A DNA stretch of 64,000 nt from positions 1,155,001-1,219,000 of the forward strand of contig JAMPIV010000305.1 of NCBI GenBank assembly GCA_024509875.1, in the 5' to 3' direction. Shown one piece after another: positions 12,801-23,482 of the stretch. Positions within the stretch are counted from its first letter, which is position 1. Each line of letters opens with the position of its first letter. The stretch comes from Oreohelix idahoensis (taxonomy: Eukaryota > Mollusca > Gastropoda > Stylommatophora > Oreohelicidae). A program made the translations under genes and the position numbers. The notes beneath the pieces are model-generated. The model had not been told where the DNA came from, did not search any database, and worked only from the letters and a program-made list of their open reading frames with translations.

Positions 12801-14773
12801 GATTTTCTCCCTTTGAACTCGTCTTTGGCGCGCGTCCGCGTGGCCCTATGTCGTTGCTTCACGATCTCATAACATCTGACAATATTGACGATGACACAAA
12901 GTCATCCTACGAATATGTCATCGCGTTGAGACAAAAGATTATCGAAGCATGCAAATTAGCAACTTCTTCTTCTGAATTTGCGAAACAGAAGGCAAGGCAA
13001 TTTGCCAATAAGAAGAGATGCTTACGACAACTTTGTCCTGGTGACAAAGCATTTGTATTACTACCTTGTAGGGAAAACAGATTACTTATTTCTTGGAAAG
13101 GTCCGTACGATATAATATCGAAAATTTCCGATGTCGACTATATTGTCGATATTGATGGGAAGCATAAAACCTTCCACATCAATATGCTTACTGAATTCCA
13201 TGAACGTCCGGATTATTTGCAACCCATTTTCCAAGCAACGGACAATTCTCCAGTACCACATGGTCATTACTCATCACTGTCCGTGATACAGGATGAGGAA
13301 ACAAGTTTTTCAGATGTAAATCTTCCTCTTCCAATGATCCCACTTCATTCCAGTGAATCATGGAAGAACGTTACTGTCTCTCCTGATTTGTCTCTAGGAG
13401 AACAGCGACAAGTTTCAACTATGTTGCAAACATTTCAGGATGTACTCACTGACATCCCTGGACAAACGAATGTCATTCAACATGACATTGTTCTAACTGA
13501 CCATACTCCTATTAGGGTTAGACCTTATCCTATACCTATACATTTTCAAGCACAGGTCGAGAAAGAGTTGGATGAGATGATAGATTTGAAAATAATCGAA
13601 CCATCCACCTCTGCATATTCTTCGCCGATGGTTATTGTGCGTAAAAAAGACAATAACATACGTCTTTGCGTTGACTATCGAAAATTGAATCAAGTAACGA
13701 AGTTCGATGCCGAACCTATGCCTTTACTGGAAGAGCTACTTACTCGACTCTCCAAATCTCATTTTTTCACTAAACTTGATTTGTCTAAAGGATATTGGCA
13801 AGTTCCTTTATCTGAACGCGCCAAACCTCTCACGGCTTTTTCAACACCTAGAGGTTTGTTCCAATGGAATTTTATGCCTTTCGGTCTTATGAACGCACCA
13901 GCTACGTTCGTACGCATGATGCGCCGAATCCTATCTTATCGGTCAGATGTCATTGCATATCTAGACGACATCTGTCTTTTCAGCGATACTTGGGAAGATC
14001 ACTATTCAGGGTTAGATGAATTGCTGTCTACTTTGCGTGAGCACAACCTGACAGCGAAACCCTCTAAAGCCTATATTGGTTTTAGCGAAATTTCTTTCCT
14101 AGGCCACCGAGTTGGTCATGGTTTCCTAAAGACAGAGGACCATAATACTAGTAAGATACTTAACATCTCAATCCCTAAGACTAAAAAACAGGTGAGAAGT
14201 CTGTTAGGTCTTATTCAATTTTATGGCAGATTCATTCAGAATCTATCCTCTATCATGGCACCTCTCTCAACACTTCTAAAGAAAGGTTCGCCTAATGTGG
14301 TCCACTGGTCTCAGGAATGCCAATGCTCTCTGGATAAGATTAAAACACTGTTTTCAACACCACCTATTTTAGTGCTACCCACTAAAGATAAGACATTCGT
14401 TCTTCGTAGTGACGCTTCATCCACTGGGATTGGAGCGGCACTAATGCAAGAGTACTCTGGAACTCTGCATCCTGTAATGTATATTTCCAGAAAACTTAAT
14501 GCGGCAGAAAGGAATTATTCGGTTTTAGACCGTGAGCTATTAGCTATGGTTTGGTCGATCCTCAAACTACAGAGATTCCTTCTAGGCGCACATTTCATAG
14601 TAGAAACCGACCAAAAAGCTCTTACTGCTATACAGAGTAAGAATTTGAAGAGCTCGAGGTCTACTCGATATGCAATTGCTCTTCAACCTTTTCATTTCTC
14701 TGTGCGAGCTATTCGTGGATCAGATAATGTGATGGCAGACATTCTGTCAAGATGCCCACATGATTCCACATAA
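9803..14773 (+). CDS. gag-pol: gag-pol polyprotein of element C (protease-integrase-RT-RNase H order)
   Basis: One open frame of 1656 codons, uninterrupted. Approximate domains: charged coiled coil 30-173; capsid with SCAN-like segment 196-356; Asn/Arg/Gly-rich tail 416-503, with no CCHC knuckle; aspartyl protease with DSG at 597-599; integrase HHCC region from about 790 and catalytic D863, D923, E959 (DD35E); GPY/F module (WKGPYD) about 1097-1140; reverse transcriptase with YLDD 1386-1389; RNase H with D1537, E1578 and D1603. The protein should build particles, copy the RNA and integrate the DNA. Oddity: the open frame starts at a TTG and the first in-frame ATG is at 9976, inside the coiled coil. 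The ATG at 9837 is in another frame and reaches TAG after three codons. The true start is thus unknown: a lesion, splicing or a non-AUG start are all possible. Confidence 0.92.
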   Translation: MIQVISIIVRHHVYLDYFITQGKALDKTGQQLEQWAVAQYDKALAAEEKRLAAEERKAMAEEKRLEKEAEAAAEQKKLQMQVEERRFEAEQKKLEREAAAEQKRLDSEAEQKRLDSEAEQKRLDREAEQKKLEREAAAEQKRLDREAEQKRLDAEEKKAIREHEFELEKLRLTSMSNVNQASSGNGKPSTYKVKVPPFNQSSDDITFWLDRFERSCRTHNVDKSQYANQLSENLKGESLTRLCLVGEADKDNYDVIRAALIKKYQLSEEGYRLLFKTMVPETGVEFSEFTAKARLTVDRWIELSKTEKTYEGLMDLLLRDKIMSCVNKPFLEFIHERKPKSLKEMEEYCSQYVTAHPDVTFGNTKIKESMPVASATPYNPNYSHRFQGPQNRFDKKGNHNSYQNQGNQSFQGSSSKNWRRPDSSRHRGGHNYRNFRRGSNYRNYQGYPSWSQQDHNYRDTHYNEYDNGNQGNYDSNPNRGYNRGNNNYRGDNNRGRSQYKRHKPHFQANSAQQESHEAYKQSKDNNDASNMACAAFDFGRASQCPQCKTLFEPTTVSTLSCGHPLPALPASVAHDGRGSLVLHKGLVNNNPVSVLFDSGCTTIGVRQSLVDPSRATGQVVKCVTFGGTLEKYSTAIIRIATPFFTGDVHACLLPNPIADLIIGRIHGVKECTPQQISTWERQNMQIANAVVTRAQALNMPQTSSTEDNEVHNQDNPLVISRDSFIKQQEDDPTLKKFFILATKGDPNKDTSRKSWITKKNGVLVRMVQDSITSSHSQILVPKNLRVKILQHAHDSQCAGHMGFSRTKSRVLAAFFWPLVNKDIRIYCRSCKVCQEVKSKGPRHAAPIQAADIPIRPFQKMAIDIIGPFKIKSARGHQFILTCVDMCTRWPEAIPLKSITTADIADALWLIFSRLGFPGEILSDHGTQLISDTMSQVMSTLQIDRSLSSIYHPMSNGMVERLNRTLKNLLGKITEDHPQDWDRVLPAALFAYREVPNEHTGFSPFELVFGARPRGPMSLLHDLITSDNIDDDTKSSYEYVIALRQKIIEACKLATSSSEFAKQKARQFANKKRCLRQLCPGDKAFVLLPCRENRLLISWKGPYDIISKISDVDYIVDIDGKHKTFHINMLTEFHERPDYLQPIFQATDNSPVPHGHYSSLSVIQDEETSFSDVNLPLPMIPLHSSESWKNVTVSPDLSLGEQRQVSTMLQTFQDVLTDIPGQTNVIQHDIVLTDHTPIRVRPYPIPIHFQAQVEKELDEMIDLKIIEPSTSAYSSPMVIVRKKDNNIRLCVDYRKLNQVTKFDAEPMPLLEELLTRLSKSHFFTKLDLSKGYWQVPLSERAKPLTAFSTPRGLFQWNFMPFGLMNAPATFVRMMRRILSYRSDVIAYLDDICLFSDTWEDHYSGLDELLSTLREHNLTAKPSKAYIGFSEISFLGHRVGHGFLKTEDHNTSKILNISIPKTKKQVRSLLGLIQFYGRFIQNLSSIMAPLSTLLKKGSPNVVHWSQECQCSLDKIKTLFSTPPILVLPTKDKTFVLRSDASSTGIGAALMQEYSGTLHPVMYISRKLNAAERNYSVLDRELLAMVWSILKLQRFLLGAHFIVETDQKALTAIQSKNLKSSRSTRYAIALQPFHFSVRAIRGSDNVMADILSRCPHDST
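10060..10262 (+). repeat. 27-bp-type tandem repeats coding the Gag coiled coil
   Basis: Near-identical in-frame units encode variants of EAEQKRLDS, interspersed with EREAAAEQK units. The result is a long highly charged helix. Unit identity is high at the DNA level, which suggests recent expansion by slippage or unequal exchange. Confidence 0.85.
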
Positions 14774-15256
14774 CTATTAGGGCTTAGACTTCTTGATATG
14801 TCTAGTTCTATAGTAGTTCCTTTTCTATATCATGATAGATACACATTTGTAATTTAATAATATAATGATTGTATCACTACATAGCGGTTCATGTATGTTT
14901 ATTCACCGCTGTGCTTTGATGATTTTTTCTTCATAAATCATAAATTTAAGATATCTACACGAAATGATGATATGAATTTTTTAGGCATTGTGTAATTGCC
15001 AGAATTGTATTATACTTTGATGACACCTTCCTGGAAAAATATACTTGTAGAGAAATAATTTCTCTCAGTTTATGAGACACATTCTCACCAGTCGCTCCAT
15101 AAGTCGACTTAGCCTCATATTAGGCGTTATAGGTATTCCTGATATTTTCATCTGCGCATTATTCATGCGTTGTGAGCCTATTGTACGTTGCTCCTAGATG
15201 TATTTCAAAAAAAAAAAAATGTTCCATTTTTTTTTTCCCGGGAGGTGTGGTAAGAC
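14774..15256 (+). other. 3' untranslated stretch and polypurine tract of element C
   Basis: No ORF of note. A run of 13 A (about 15208-15220) and a run of T (15228-15236) lie shortly before the purine-rich GGGAGGTGTGGTAAGA at about 15240-15255, which abuts the 3' LTR and is the likely polypurine tract. Confidence 0.6.
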
Positions 15257-16703
15257 TGTTACGTGCAGTCTTTGATATCTTACAATATTATACATAGGTA
15301 ATTTTTTAGTGCTTAAGGGAAAGTCATTATTGAGTTACTTCCCTTGAACTCCGCGGATAAATACATTTTACTGCGATTTATTCGTTGTTTGGGTAATAAT
15401 AGATTGTTCTTGCTTCAGAATATCTATGGCCTGAATTTATGTGTATTGTTTGTCTGAGTAGGACAAGTCTGTCTTATATCTGTATATCTTTACATATCTA
15501 AGTCGAACTATATGTTCTGTTGTCTCTAGAGAGGTCAAAGGCTATTCGGCGGATGTGTCGCTTGAGTGGTGTGATTTGGCTTCGTCCTGATAGGGACTGT
15601 GTGTGTTTTGCTATGTCGGCTTGATGCCTTGAAAAAGTGATCTCAGTGGTTTTGGGGAAAGTGATAGTCGTCTAGACCTATCGTGTATGCTTTACCCCAG
15701 TGTTTATTCATATTGCCAAGGAATGGCAGTTTCATATTCCCTCTACCAAGGTAATCAAAGATACTCTTATGAACTCTCGATCGAAGCCACCATTGTCGAT
15801 AATTACGATTTGAATGTTTAAGAGAATATATTTGACTCGATGAAAAACGACTTCGATTCCTAGCAGCACTATATTCTGTAGAATGCAGTCTATTGTTCAT
15901 GACCAAATCTACAGAGCAACGAAATGTTGTATGAATGACTAACTTTAGAACAGATTCATTATCTGTATTCAAACGTGAGTGACAGTTCACGAGTGGAGCC
16001 ATCTTGGAACCAAAACATGTAGGACTTTCAAGAAGAGAAAAGGGATGCCCGTATTATCGCTTGATCAGTCCAGAGATCACTGCTACACATGAGAACCCAT
16101 TGTTAGCGGTTCAATATTATTATATGGAAAAATATGTGCTGAACATTATGTTGAAGAATCGTTGCTAAACGAGATTAGGTTTAGAAGTCATCTGAAATAT
16201 TGTTTACAAGCTGACGTGCTCAGTCAGTGACGTCAGATGATATATGTATGGGCGATACTGAGTGCTTGGCTATTGACAGTCCATTATACCATTATTCTAC
16301 ATGAGTGCCCATGTAACATTGCAAGACCATTTGTCCACTGTACTATGATGTATTATGGCAACCTGTGATTTGTCACTATCTGTGCTGTCGAGTGTGTACG
16401 TCCAATTAAACTTTAGAAAAGGTACACAGTCGTTGGTGTCGATGACTTCCGGTCATACATGAGTGTGAGAAGAGAACATTTGTCAACAACACGAACCCTT
16501 ATCATCATTCGCACATTATACACTCCATCCATGTCTACACAACACTGCGTAGGTCAAGTTGACATTCCATACACTACAGTGGGGCAGGCAACACCATAGG
16601 GATCTTGTCAACTGATGATGATAGACGCCTGTCTTCCCGCCTAGGAGTGTTCTGGTGTACTTTATCAACATATATTATATCCAACTAAATATCAACTTTA
16701 TCA
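15257..16703 (+). repeat. 3' LTR of element C
   Basis: Direct repeat of 7274-8721. It ends TTTATCA and is followed by the GTGAT target duplication at 16704-16708. Confidence 0.93.
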
Positions 16704-18857
16704 GTGATATAACGCTGAAACAAGAGGAACAAGCCTCCCTAAGTCTCTAGTTAAGTATCTCCACCACTACCAATTTAACATCATTAAACATGTATTGTGA
16801 TCAGATAAAAGAACTAACTAAATTAGCTACAATCTTTAACTTTACTGTGACTGCTTCATAAACAGTGGGTATCTTCTTTTCCACATAGTTTCAACGCCCC
16901 TGTCCCTATACATCATCTTCCTCTTCAGCTGAAATACAATCTTTTCTTTTTCTCCAGAGTTAATATACCAATAGGCCTGCCAGTGACTTTCTGGTCTTAC
17001 AATCCAAATAATGTATGATATTATTTAACTCAAGTTTATTTTGATTTGCTTCCTGAGTCTGCTTAGACATGCCTGTGCTCCCAGTATGTCGCAATTTTCC
17101 ACAAAGGCAAATGTCGTACACACACAATGTTATGGCGCCCGATCTGGGTTGGCCTCTACATCTAATAATGTATTTTAAAAAGGTTAATCATCTTACCGCA
17201 ATCAATGAAATAAATCACACAATTTGTTAAAGGTTAACAGGCTATCAATGGGTCACATTTAGATAGCTGCTGCTTCAGACGCAAAGGCAATTTGGTCATT
17301 AATTGCTCTGCTTTGAACCTTGCTTGCTGGAAATCTTTGTCAAGTGGCACTCTGCATAGCAGAAGCGTTAGTTTTATTCCCTCTATGTCTATACTTCTTC
17401 TTCGTTCGCCCTGAAAAGGACGGTGGTTGCGTTGTGTCTGTTTACGCCTAAGCTGTGATATCTGTACCTTTCGGTCGACACATCCGCCTTCAGCACGGCA
17501 TTTTTTAGGGACCGGGTTTGCCTTCCCATTGCGATCCGCACTCGCTCAGCCAGACTGCACTGCTGCAGACTGTTTCCAGGACCACCACGTGGAGGTGGAG
17601 TGCGGTCTTGACCAGCTCTGGTTCGCTGGTCCTGATGCAAGCAGTACAGCTATGGGTCGCTATGTCTATACTAACATTAGCCAATCAGTTTAAACTACGC
17701 CGATTTGAGTCTTTTTTGAAAATCCCAAACATTTATGTACGTTTATCAATAAGTTCGTCAGTCTGTTTCTAGTATTACTGTTTAAACTGTGTGTCGATTT
17801 AGGCTGGCAAAACTTCACAGTTACCTCTCTCTTCTTCACTAGTAGAGTCTATTAAAATGAGGCAAGCCAATTTGACTTGTTTCCAACCAACACGACTAGA
17901 AAAATGTAACTTTTAAACTGAGCTGGGATATCAGTGTGTCCATATATCTGTTGTCAATTTTTTTATTTTATGCAATAACTCAGTCACTTTTGAAGCGATT
18001 TAAAAAATGAAAAGTGATTATTAATCAGGCTAATGTCCTTTATCTAGACAGTATATTTTCATCTATGTCTTTATCTAAGTTTTCATCTTTGTACTTTTCT
18101 CTTTAGTTATTCTGAACAAAATACTTTTACTCTAAGTCTAGATACGTTTTCATAGGAAATAGTATAGTATTGAATAAACAACATTATCGTTTTTAATTCC
18201 AGTCTGTCCTTTCCTTTTTATTCATCCTTCCATAGAATGCAATACATTATCTACGTTTTCTGGCTTTCGTTTGCCCCTTTTCTCTCCCCTGCACTCATTT
18301 GTTTCAGTTTGACAATACCCAAGTGGGTTTAGACTTTTCCATACTAACCCCCCTCTTCTCTCTATCTCCCGTCTTTTTTTTTTTGAACGAAACACGTGTT
18401 GGCCGACTGCCAAAACGGTTTTATGTTATATTTAAAAATTATAACGAGTAACGAAAAAGCCTTTGGTAATAGGGATGGGTACCATCGCGTGGCGTTAATA
18501 GATTCAAAACGCAAGCCGCTCGCTGGCGATTTTTGAAAATGCGACGTCTAACGACAACTGTCGCATGTTGTAACTAATAATAGATTCTTAGAATACGTTA
18601 GTTAAAAAAAAATTCAAGTAGTGTATAATATTTTGCATTAGATTTTATCGTCCCTGAAAATTTTCAAATTTTTATAGTAGCGGGTTATAAACGGTAACTT
18701 TACGTCACCTAAATTGGACTTTTGAGAAATATGAGCAGGGTAGGGAAATGGTGGCGGGATGTGTAGAGAATCTATTTTGGCGTATTGGAACAAAATTCAA
18801 ATACAGTATTATCATTATAATTTGAGCTGGAGGGTTAAAACGGTGCATTTTACCACA
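16704..18857 (-). repeat. 5' LTR of element A, outer part
   Basis: Continuation of 6520-7273 beyond nested element C. It matches 211-1859 from about 16922 to the end and ends TTTTACCACA on the plus strand. A SINE at 17396-17659 interrupts it. The five bases after it (CCCAC) would be one arm of the target duplication of A, whose partner is not in the window. Confidence 0.85.
17396..17659 (-). mobile_element. 264-bp SINE-like retroposon inside the A LTR
   Basis: Absent from the other A LTR at the corresponding site (about 676-680). It is bounded by a perfect 13-bp duplication, CTATGTCTATACT, at 17383-17395 and 17660-17672. On the minus strand it ends in GGGCGAACGAAGAAGA, a short GAA-type tail, which gives its orientation. 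Length, tail and variable-size duplication fit LINE-mobilised retroposition. I could not identify convincing A and B boxes. The short ORFs across it are incidental. Confidence 0.85.
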
Positions 18858-19132
18858 CCCACATATATTTTGATTCAGGTTTATGCTAAAAAAAGGGTGG
18901 GAGGAAAGGAAGGGGGGGGGGGAGATAGCTGTAGTGCTGGGCACGTGCTCTGTGAGGAGCATAAACAGGAAATAAATTAATGTACTTCAAGCAAGAACAA
19001 TACACGTGAGCGCACAATCTTGTCACTTAAAAAATAAATTAATTTAAAAAAAAATGTAAAGTGAACCAAATGTGTGTTTATTTAAATTATTTGAAAACAA
19101 ATGAGAAATTATATACATTTTTTGCTATATAG
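18858..19132. other. unassigned AT-rich DNA
   Basis: Flank of element A. It holds a short G-run (about 18911-18921) and no recognisable gene. Confidence 0.5.
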
Positions 19133-19330
19133 ATTCGAAACACGGTGGCCTCACGCTCCAGTCTACCTAGCTGTAAATGGGTACCTGACTCTGCTTTCGA
19201 ATTATGGAAGGCAAGGGTAGCGAGGAAGAGAACTGGTCACTCCCATCTCTCGAATCTGGATCTAGTATAGTAAAGTCTGTAACACTTAACCCCCCTTCGG
19301 CAGTATCAACTATAGGACTGCCTTTACCTT
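19133..19330 (+). mobile_element. SINE family S1, copy 1 (5' truncated)
   Basis: Starts at a B-box-like GATTCGAAAC and contains CTAGCTGTAAATGGGTACC, AGCGAGGAAGAGAACTGGTC and AAAGTCTGTAACACTTAACC. The same ordered blocks recur at 20290-20500 on the minus strand and 57000-57200 on the plus strand. The upstream tRNA-like head is not clear here. Confidence 0.75.
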
Positions 19331-20289
19331 TCACTATACGGATACTACAAAACCATTATTTGGGGGAGCGGGAGGGAATATGAGCAGAAACTATACACAG
19401 CTTTGCTAATTCGCACAATAAATATGAACATTATACTGTTTTGTCAGACTGTGCTTTTCGCACAAATTTGCTATTTACAAAAATATATGGATTACAATTT
19501 CCAAGATTTCATTAATGCAGGTCCAAAAGGTAGCCTAGATAGCTTCCCCTGACAGATTATCCTCAATTGTAGACTCTATATACTAACTATAACCTAGCAG
19601 GGTTGAACAGGATATTTTTATCTATTAAGTAAAGAAAATTAAGGAAAAACAGTATTGATTTATTAGTTTCGTCACTCACGTTAAACTGAAATCAATTTTA
19701 ACGACACAAACAGCCGTGTCTTTTCTTTGACCCTGTCTCTGTTCTCTAGAAGTCGAGACATTTCTTTCTTCTTTTCTTCTTTTTTTTTTCCAAAGTTTCT
19801 GTTGACAAAGTTTTCCGATTATTTCATTCATATAATACTTATTATTGCCTCCGTTTCTTTCTTTCAGACTGAAAATTCATTAACTTCACCCAAAAACTGC
19901 TGGCGTCAGATTTTAATTCCGTTTAGCCTGCCCAGACTGATGTGTATCGATTTGGTTCTGTAACTATATCACATGACTGGTGACTACGGTTTGAAAGAAA
20001 CGACAATTATGTCACAATAAGATTACGAACAAAGCAGAGAAGATTTCTTTGTATCAGTAAAATCTTCTGAAAGCGAGTTATATCGTCCCGTATTATAATG
20101 TTACGGCAACCCGGTGAAACACCTATAACTCTCAACAGAAAGAAACGATAGTGTGCAAGTTCCAGATTTTGAGAAATGGATGCTTCCATAGAATCCTGAG
20201 AATTTAAGCGGAATGTGGGGATCATAAAAATGGCAAAGATCAGTAAACCAGATAAACTCCAGTGGAACACTTGTGATTAAAACATCTTG
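19331..20289. other. no gene seen
   Basis: AT-rich DNA. Open frames at 19727-19963 and 20007-20270 look like chance frames of low complexity; no motif is recognised. Confidence 0.5.
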
Positions 20290-20500
20290 GCGGCGTAAGA
20301 GACAGACAAGTAGTCCTACAGCAAATATTGCTGTAGGGGAGTGAAGTGTTTGAGACTTCACTATGCTAGATCCAGCATCGAGAAGCGGGGTGACCAGTTC
20401 CCTTCCTCGCTGCCTGTTTCTTCCTTAAATCAAGAGCAAAGTCAGGGGAATCCATTTATAGCTGGATAGACTTGAGCGTAACAATACCATGAAACCCCGT
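20290..20500 (-). mobile_element. SINE family S1, copy 2
   Basis: On the minus strand it shares with copy 1 the ordered blocks AGCTATAAATGGATTCCCC, GCAGCGAGGAAGGGAACTGG, GGATCTAGCATAGTGAAGTC and GCAATATTTGCTGTAGGAC. The level of divergence suggests an old insertion. Confidence 0.7.
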
Positions 20501-20735
20501 GATAAGATGACGACATAATATTTTTGTCGGTACCAGTAAACTAGAAACACTAAACATGGACAACCGATGCTAAGCAATAAAGAGGACAAAAAAAACTTTC
20601 ATCTTCATTTTTAACACCAGGCAAGAAAAAAACAGCTGTTGGCTATAACCTCAATTGGCGCATTCCGATAGTTAATCATAATTGAAGGGGGTTATTTCTA
20701 GATGAGTAGGCAGGTCATTAAGATATGTAGATTTA

Positions 20736-21155
<420 letters not shown>

Positions 21156-21811
21156 TAAAATTAGTGCCATCAAAACCGATTCAGTAGTAGGCTTGTCATC
21201 AAGCTAAACATCTATTTTCTCTGCTTTATGGGACCTCCATTGCAAGCAACCCTCTTTGAGGACGCCTTCGCCAAATCACATCATGTGACCATGAAGTGGC
21301 GCTTCCTACTGCAGTTTATATTACATAAAGGCGCTCTGAGCCCCATTAATAATTTTAAATTATTCATCTCCGATCATGTGCTTAAAGTTGTCGGATTTAT
21401 TCATTGTTTCCTCCAGGCCTCACGAAACCAGAGCCTTACAGGGCGCATGAAATTTAACAATAGAACAATTTAAATTCTAAAATACAAACAATATTTTCTT
21501 GCCCTTTAAAATTAACGTTACAAAAATAAATAAAACACAACATATGAAATATCAGACCTAATCTCAGTTACAAGAATTAAAACTGGGAGACTTTAAAAAA
21601 ATAAAAGTTATAACATGAGCTGAGTACAAACATAATTAAGCATACCAATTCTCTTATACGTCACTTTATTCTCATCTTTTCCCACTAAAGGTGCAATCTT
21701 TTTCACGGCGCATTTTTACGGACGGAAACTAAATTGGGTGCCTATTGAAATAACGCGCATTGTGTTCACATTCTTAAAAATGGCGGATGTTTGAGAAACA
21801 TTCACGTCTTG
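21156..21811. other. no gene seen; left flank of element B
   Basis: Contains an 81-codon open frame at 21228-21473 with no recognisable domain. It ends in the target site of element B. Confidence 0.5.
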
Positions 21812-21816
21812 TGTCC
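21812..21816. repeat. target site duplication of element B, left copy (TGTCC)
   Basis: TGTCC lies directly before the LTR start and recurs at 31217-31221 directly after the 3' LTR. Confidence 0.9.
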
Positions 21817-22055
21817 TGTCATAAAATTAACAGTGATACAACGTAAAAATATCTCCAAAGGATAAAATGTAGGGATAAAAAGAATGCGTAAGTTACTAAA
21901 AGGCATGATCGCCCACGCCGCGGGTCATCACCCGCCATGGAAATTAAATTGCTGAAACGGTTACCATTTGAACGGGATGAGAACGGCGGATCAAAAGGAA
22001 AAAAAAAATATATGACTGAAAAATTGCGTGAGACTAGCAAGGCTAAGGAGACGCA

Positions 22056-22087
<32 letters not shown>

Positions 22088-22991
22088 AAGGGGGGGGGGG
22101 AAAGGAAAAATTCACGTCCCCAAATTGACACGAGGTACGGAAAGGGACGCTTATGCGATACCAAGCCTTTTATTTGAATTCAGCGGCAAAAGCATTACAA
22201 CGCAGATGCTTGAAATATTACAAAATTAAAAAAGTAACTTTTTCTTAATACTAATGTTAGGAATATAAAAATTAGCTGGCCGGATGGCCCATTTTGAGCA
22301 GTGAAATAATATGCTTTTATTTATACAGACGGATAGATAATAATGAAGACATTGACAAAAGACTGTGTTGTTCACATCAGCGAAAGACTGCATTGAATCA
22401 AACATGTCACTAATTTGCACAAAAACCGCGACCTTGAGACTCAAGTGTTCAAATCTAGTTAGAATGAAAGAGAGGGACATTGGTGGGAGCTGTGGCTAAA
22501 AATAACTTTACAGACAAAATTTGTAGAGGGGACGGATAGGTTGGTTCAAAAACCAAGTACGTTTTTTGTGAAAACGCAAGTAGAGACGGACGGACTAACA
22601 GATAAAAAATCCATACTTGACTGAAGCATGACTGAAATGACTTTAGTGTAGGAAATTTGAATTTGAAAAAAACACAAGGCATTGATTGGCCACAGACAAT
22701 CATATTATCAGCGCTCAGACGCGCTTTTTTGCCATTCCTCAATAGTTGTCCAGTGATAGACACAGTAAATTTTAAGTGTGGTGATTTCCAATGAAGTAAA
22801 TTGAAATAAGTTCAGGGACGCCATACTATAGCCAGCAGCTCAGCTGAGTTTTGCTAGCATTTCTGTGTTCTTTATTCATAATCTGGTAAGATTGAAATTA
22901 TTTCTTTGTATATTTTAAATATTGTTTAATGTTTCGAGTGATTTGATACTGCCATATCGAAATCTAGCCTTACAACAAGTAAGGATTTGCT

Positions 22992-23041
22992 CTAGACCCC
23001 CCGCCCTAGTTCAGGGTCTAGGGACAAACAATATATATAAA
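22992..23041 (+). promoter_or_regulatory. possible LTR core promoter: hairpin plus TATA
   Basis: A perfect 8-bp inverted repeat (CTAGACCC at 22992-22999, GGGTCTAG at 23014-23021) precedes TATATAA at 23034-23040. An AATAAA at 23123-23128 could be the polyadenylation signal, which would place R just after this TATA. This is positional inference only; the same sites recur in the 3' LTR. Confidence 0.35.
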
Positions 23042-23407
23042 CTCCAGCAAGGATTAGGAAGGACAGATCAAGTGTTGAGATCAGTGGAACATATCACCTA
23101 TCCTATCCTATGGCAAGAAGCTAATAAACATATTTCGGAATATGTAGTCTGGGAGAACTTATCCTATGTGAAACCAACTTGGTAAGATGTGTTGTATGGT
23201 CAGAGAGATCTGACCCTGTCTAAGTGGTGTTATTGTAAATTGTTACGTGTAGAAGTGGCTCCTTAGGTAAGGTTCTGAACCTAAACCAATACTTTATTTC
23301 AGAGCTGTGAGTTTTTTATGTTGACACCAAAAGGTGGTGTCAAATGCTGGGTAAATAATTGACAGTGAGGACCCGTGCAGTGTCGCATCTCGGCAGAACA
23401 GCCTTGT

Positions 23408-23482
23408 ATTGCCCCCAAGCACGGAGAGGTGGGGCCACCCGATATATTGCCCCCAAGCACGGAGAGGTGGGGCCACCAGATT
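23408..23482 (+). repeat. two tandem 38-bp units within the B LTR
   Basis: The units start ATTGCCCCCAAGCACGGAG at 23408 and 23446 and continue AGGTGGGGCCACC. The pair is also in the 3' LTR with one C fewer in the first unit. Confidence 0.85.

Larger units (their letters stand above)
7274..16703 (+). mobile_element. LTR retrotransposon C, Gmr1-like Ty3/gypsy, nearly intact, nested in A
   Basis: A 9.43-kb element with 1448- and 1447-bp LTRs starting TGTTACG and ending TTTATCA, GTGAT duplications on both sides, a leader of about 1.1 kb, one 1656-codon gag-pol frame and a 3' untranslated stretch of about 480 bp. By eye the two LTRs differ at only a few substitutions plus one single-base gap, so insertion was recent. 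The pol order is protease, integrase, reverse transcriptase, RNase H, the Gmr1 order. It sits in the 5' LTR of element A in the opposite orientation. Confidence 0.93.
211..18857 (-). mobile_element. LTR retrotransposon A, Gmr1-like Ty3/gypsy, decayed, hosting nested element C
   Basis: On the minus strand the order is 5' LTR (18857 down to 16704, then 7273 down to 6520), primer site, gag, protease, integrase, reverse transcriptase, RNase H, polypurine tract and 3' LTR (1859 down to 211). Proteins are about 80% alike to element B by eye. Frameshifts and stops break both frames, so it is dead. Element C (7274-16703) and a 264-bp SINE (17396-17659) were later inserted in its 5' LTR. The 3' LTR is incomplete, so a target duplication for A cannot be tested. 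Confidence 0.88.

Noticed and set aside
22922..23185. 87-codon ORF repeated at 29978-30241
   Set aside because: LTR sequence of element B; repeated because the LTRs are copies. It could in principle be a LTR-encoded accessory ORF as in some retroviruses, but nothing supports that.
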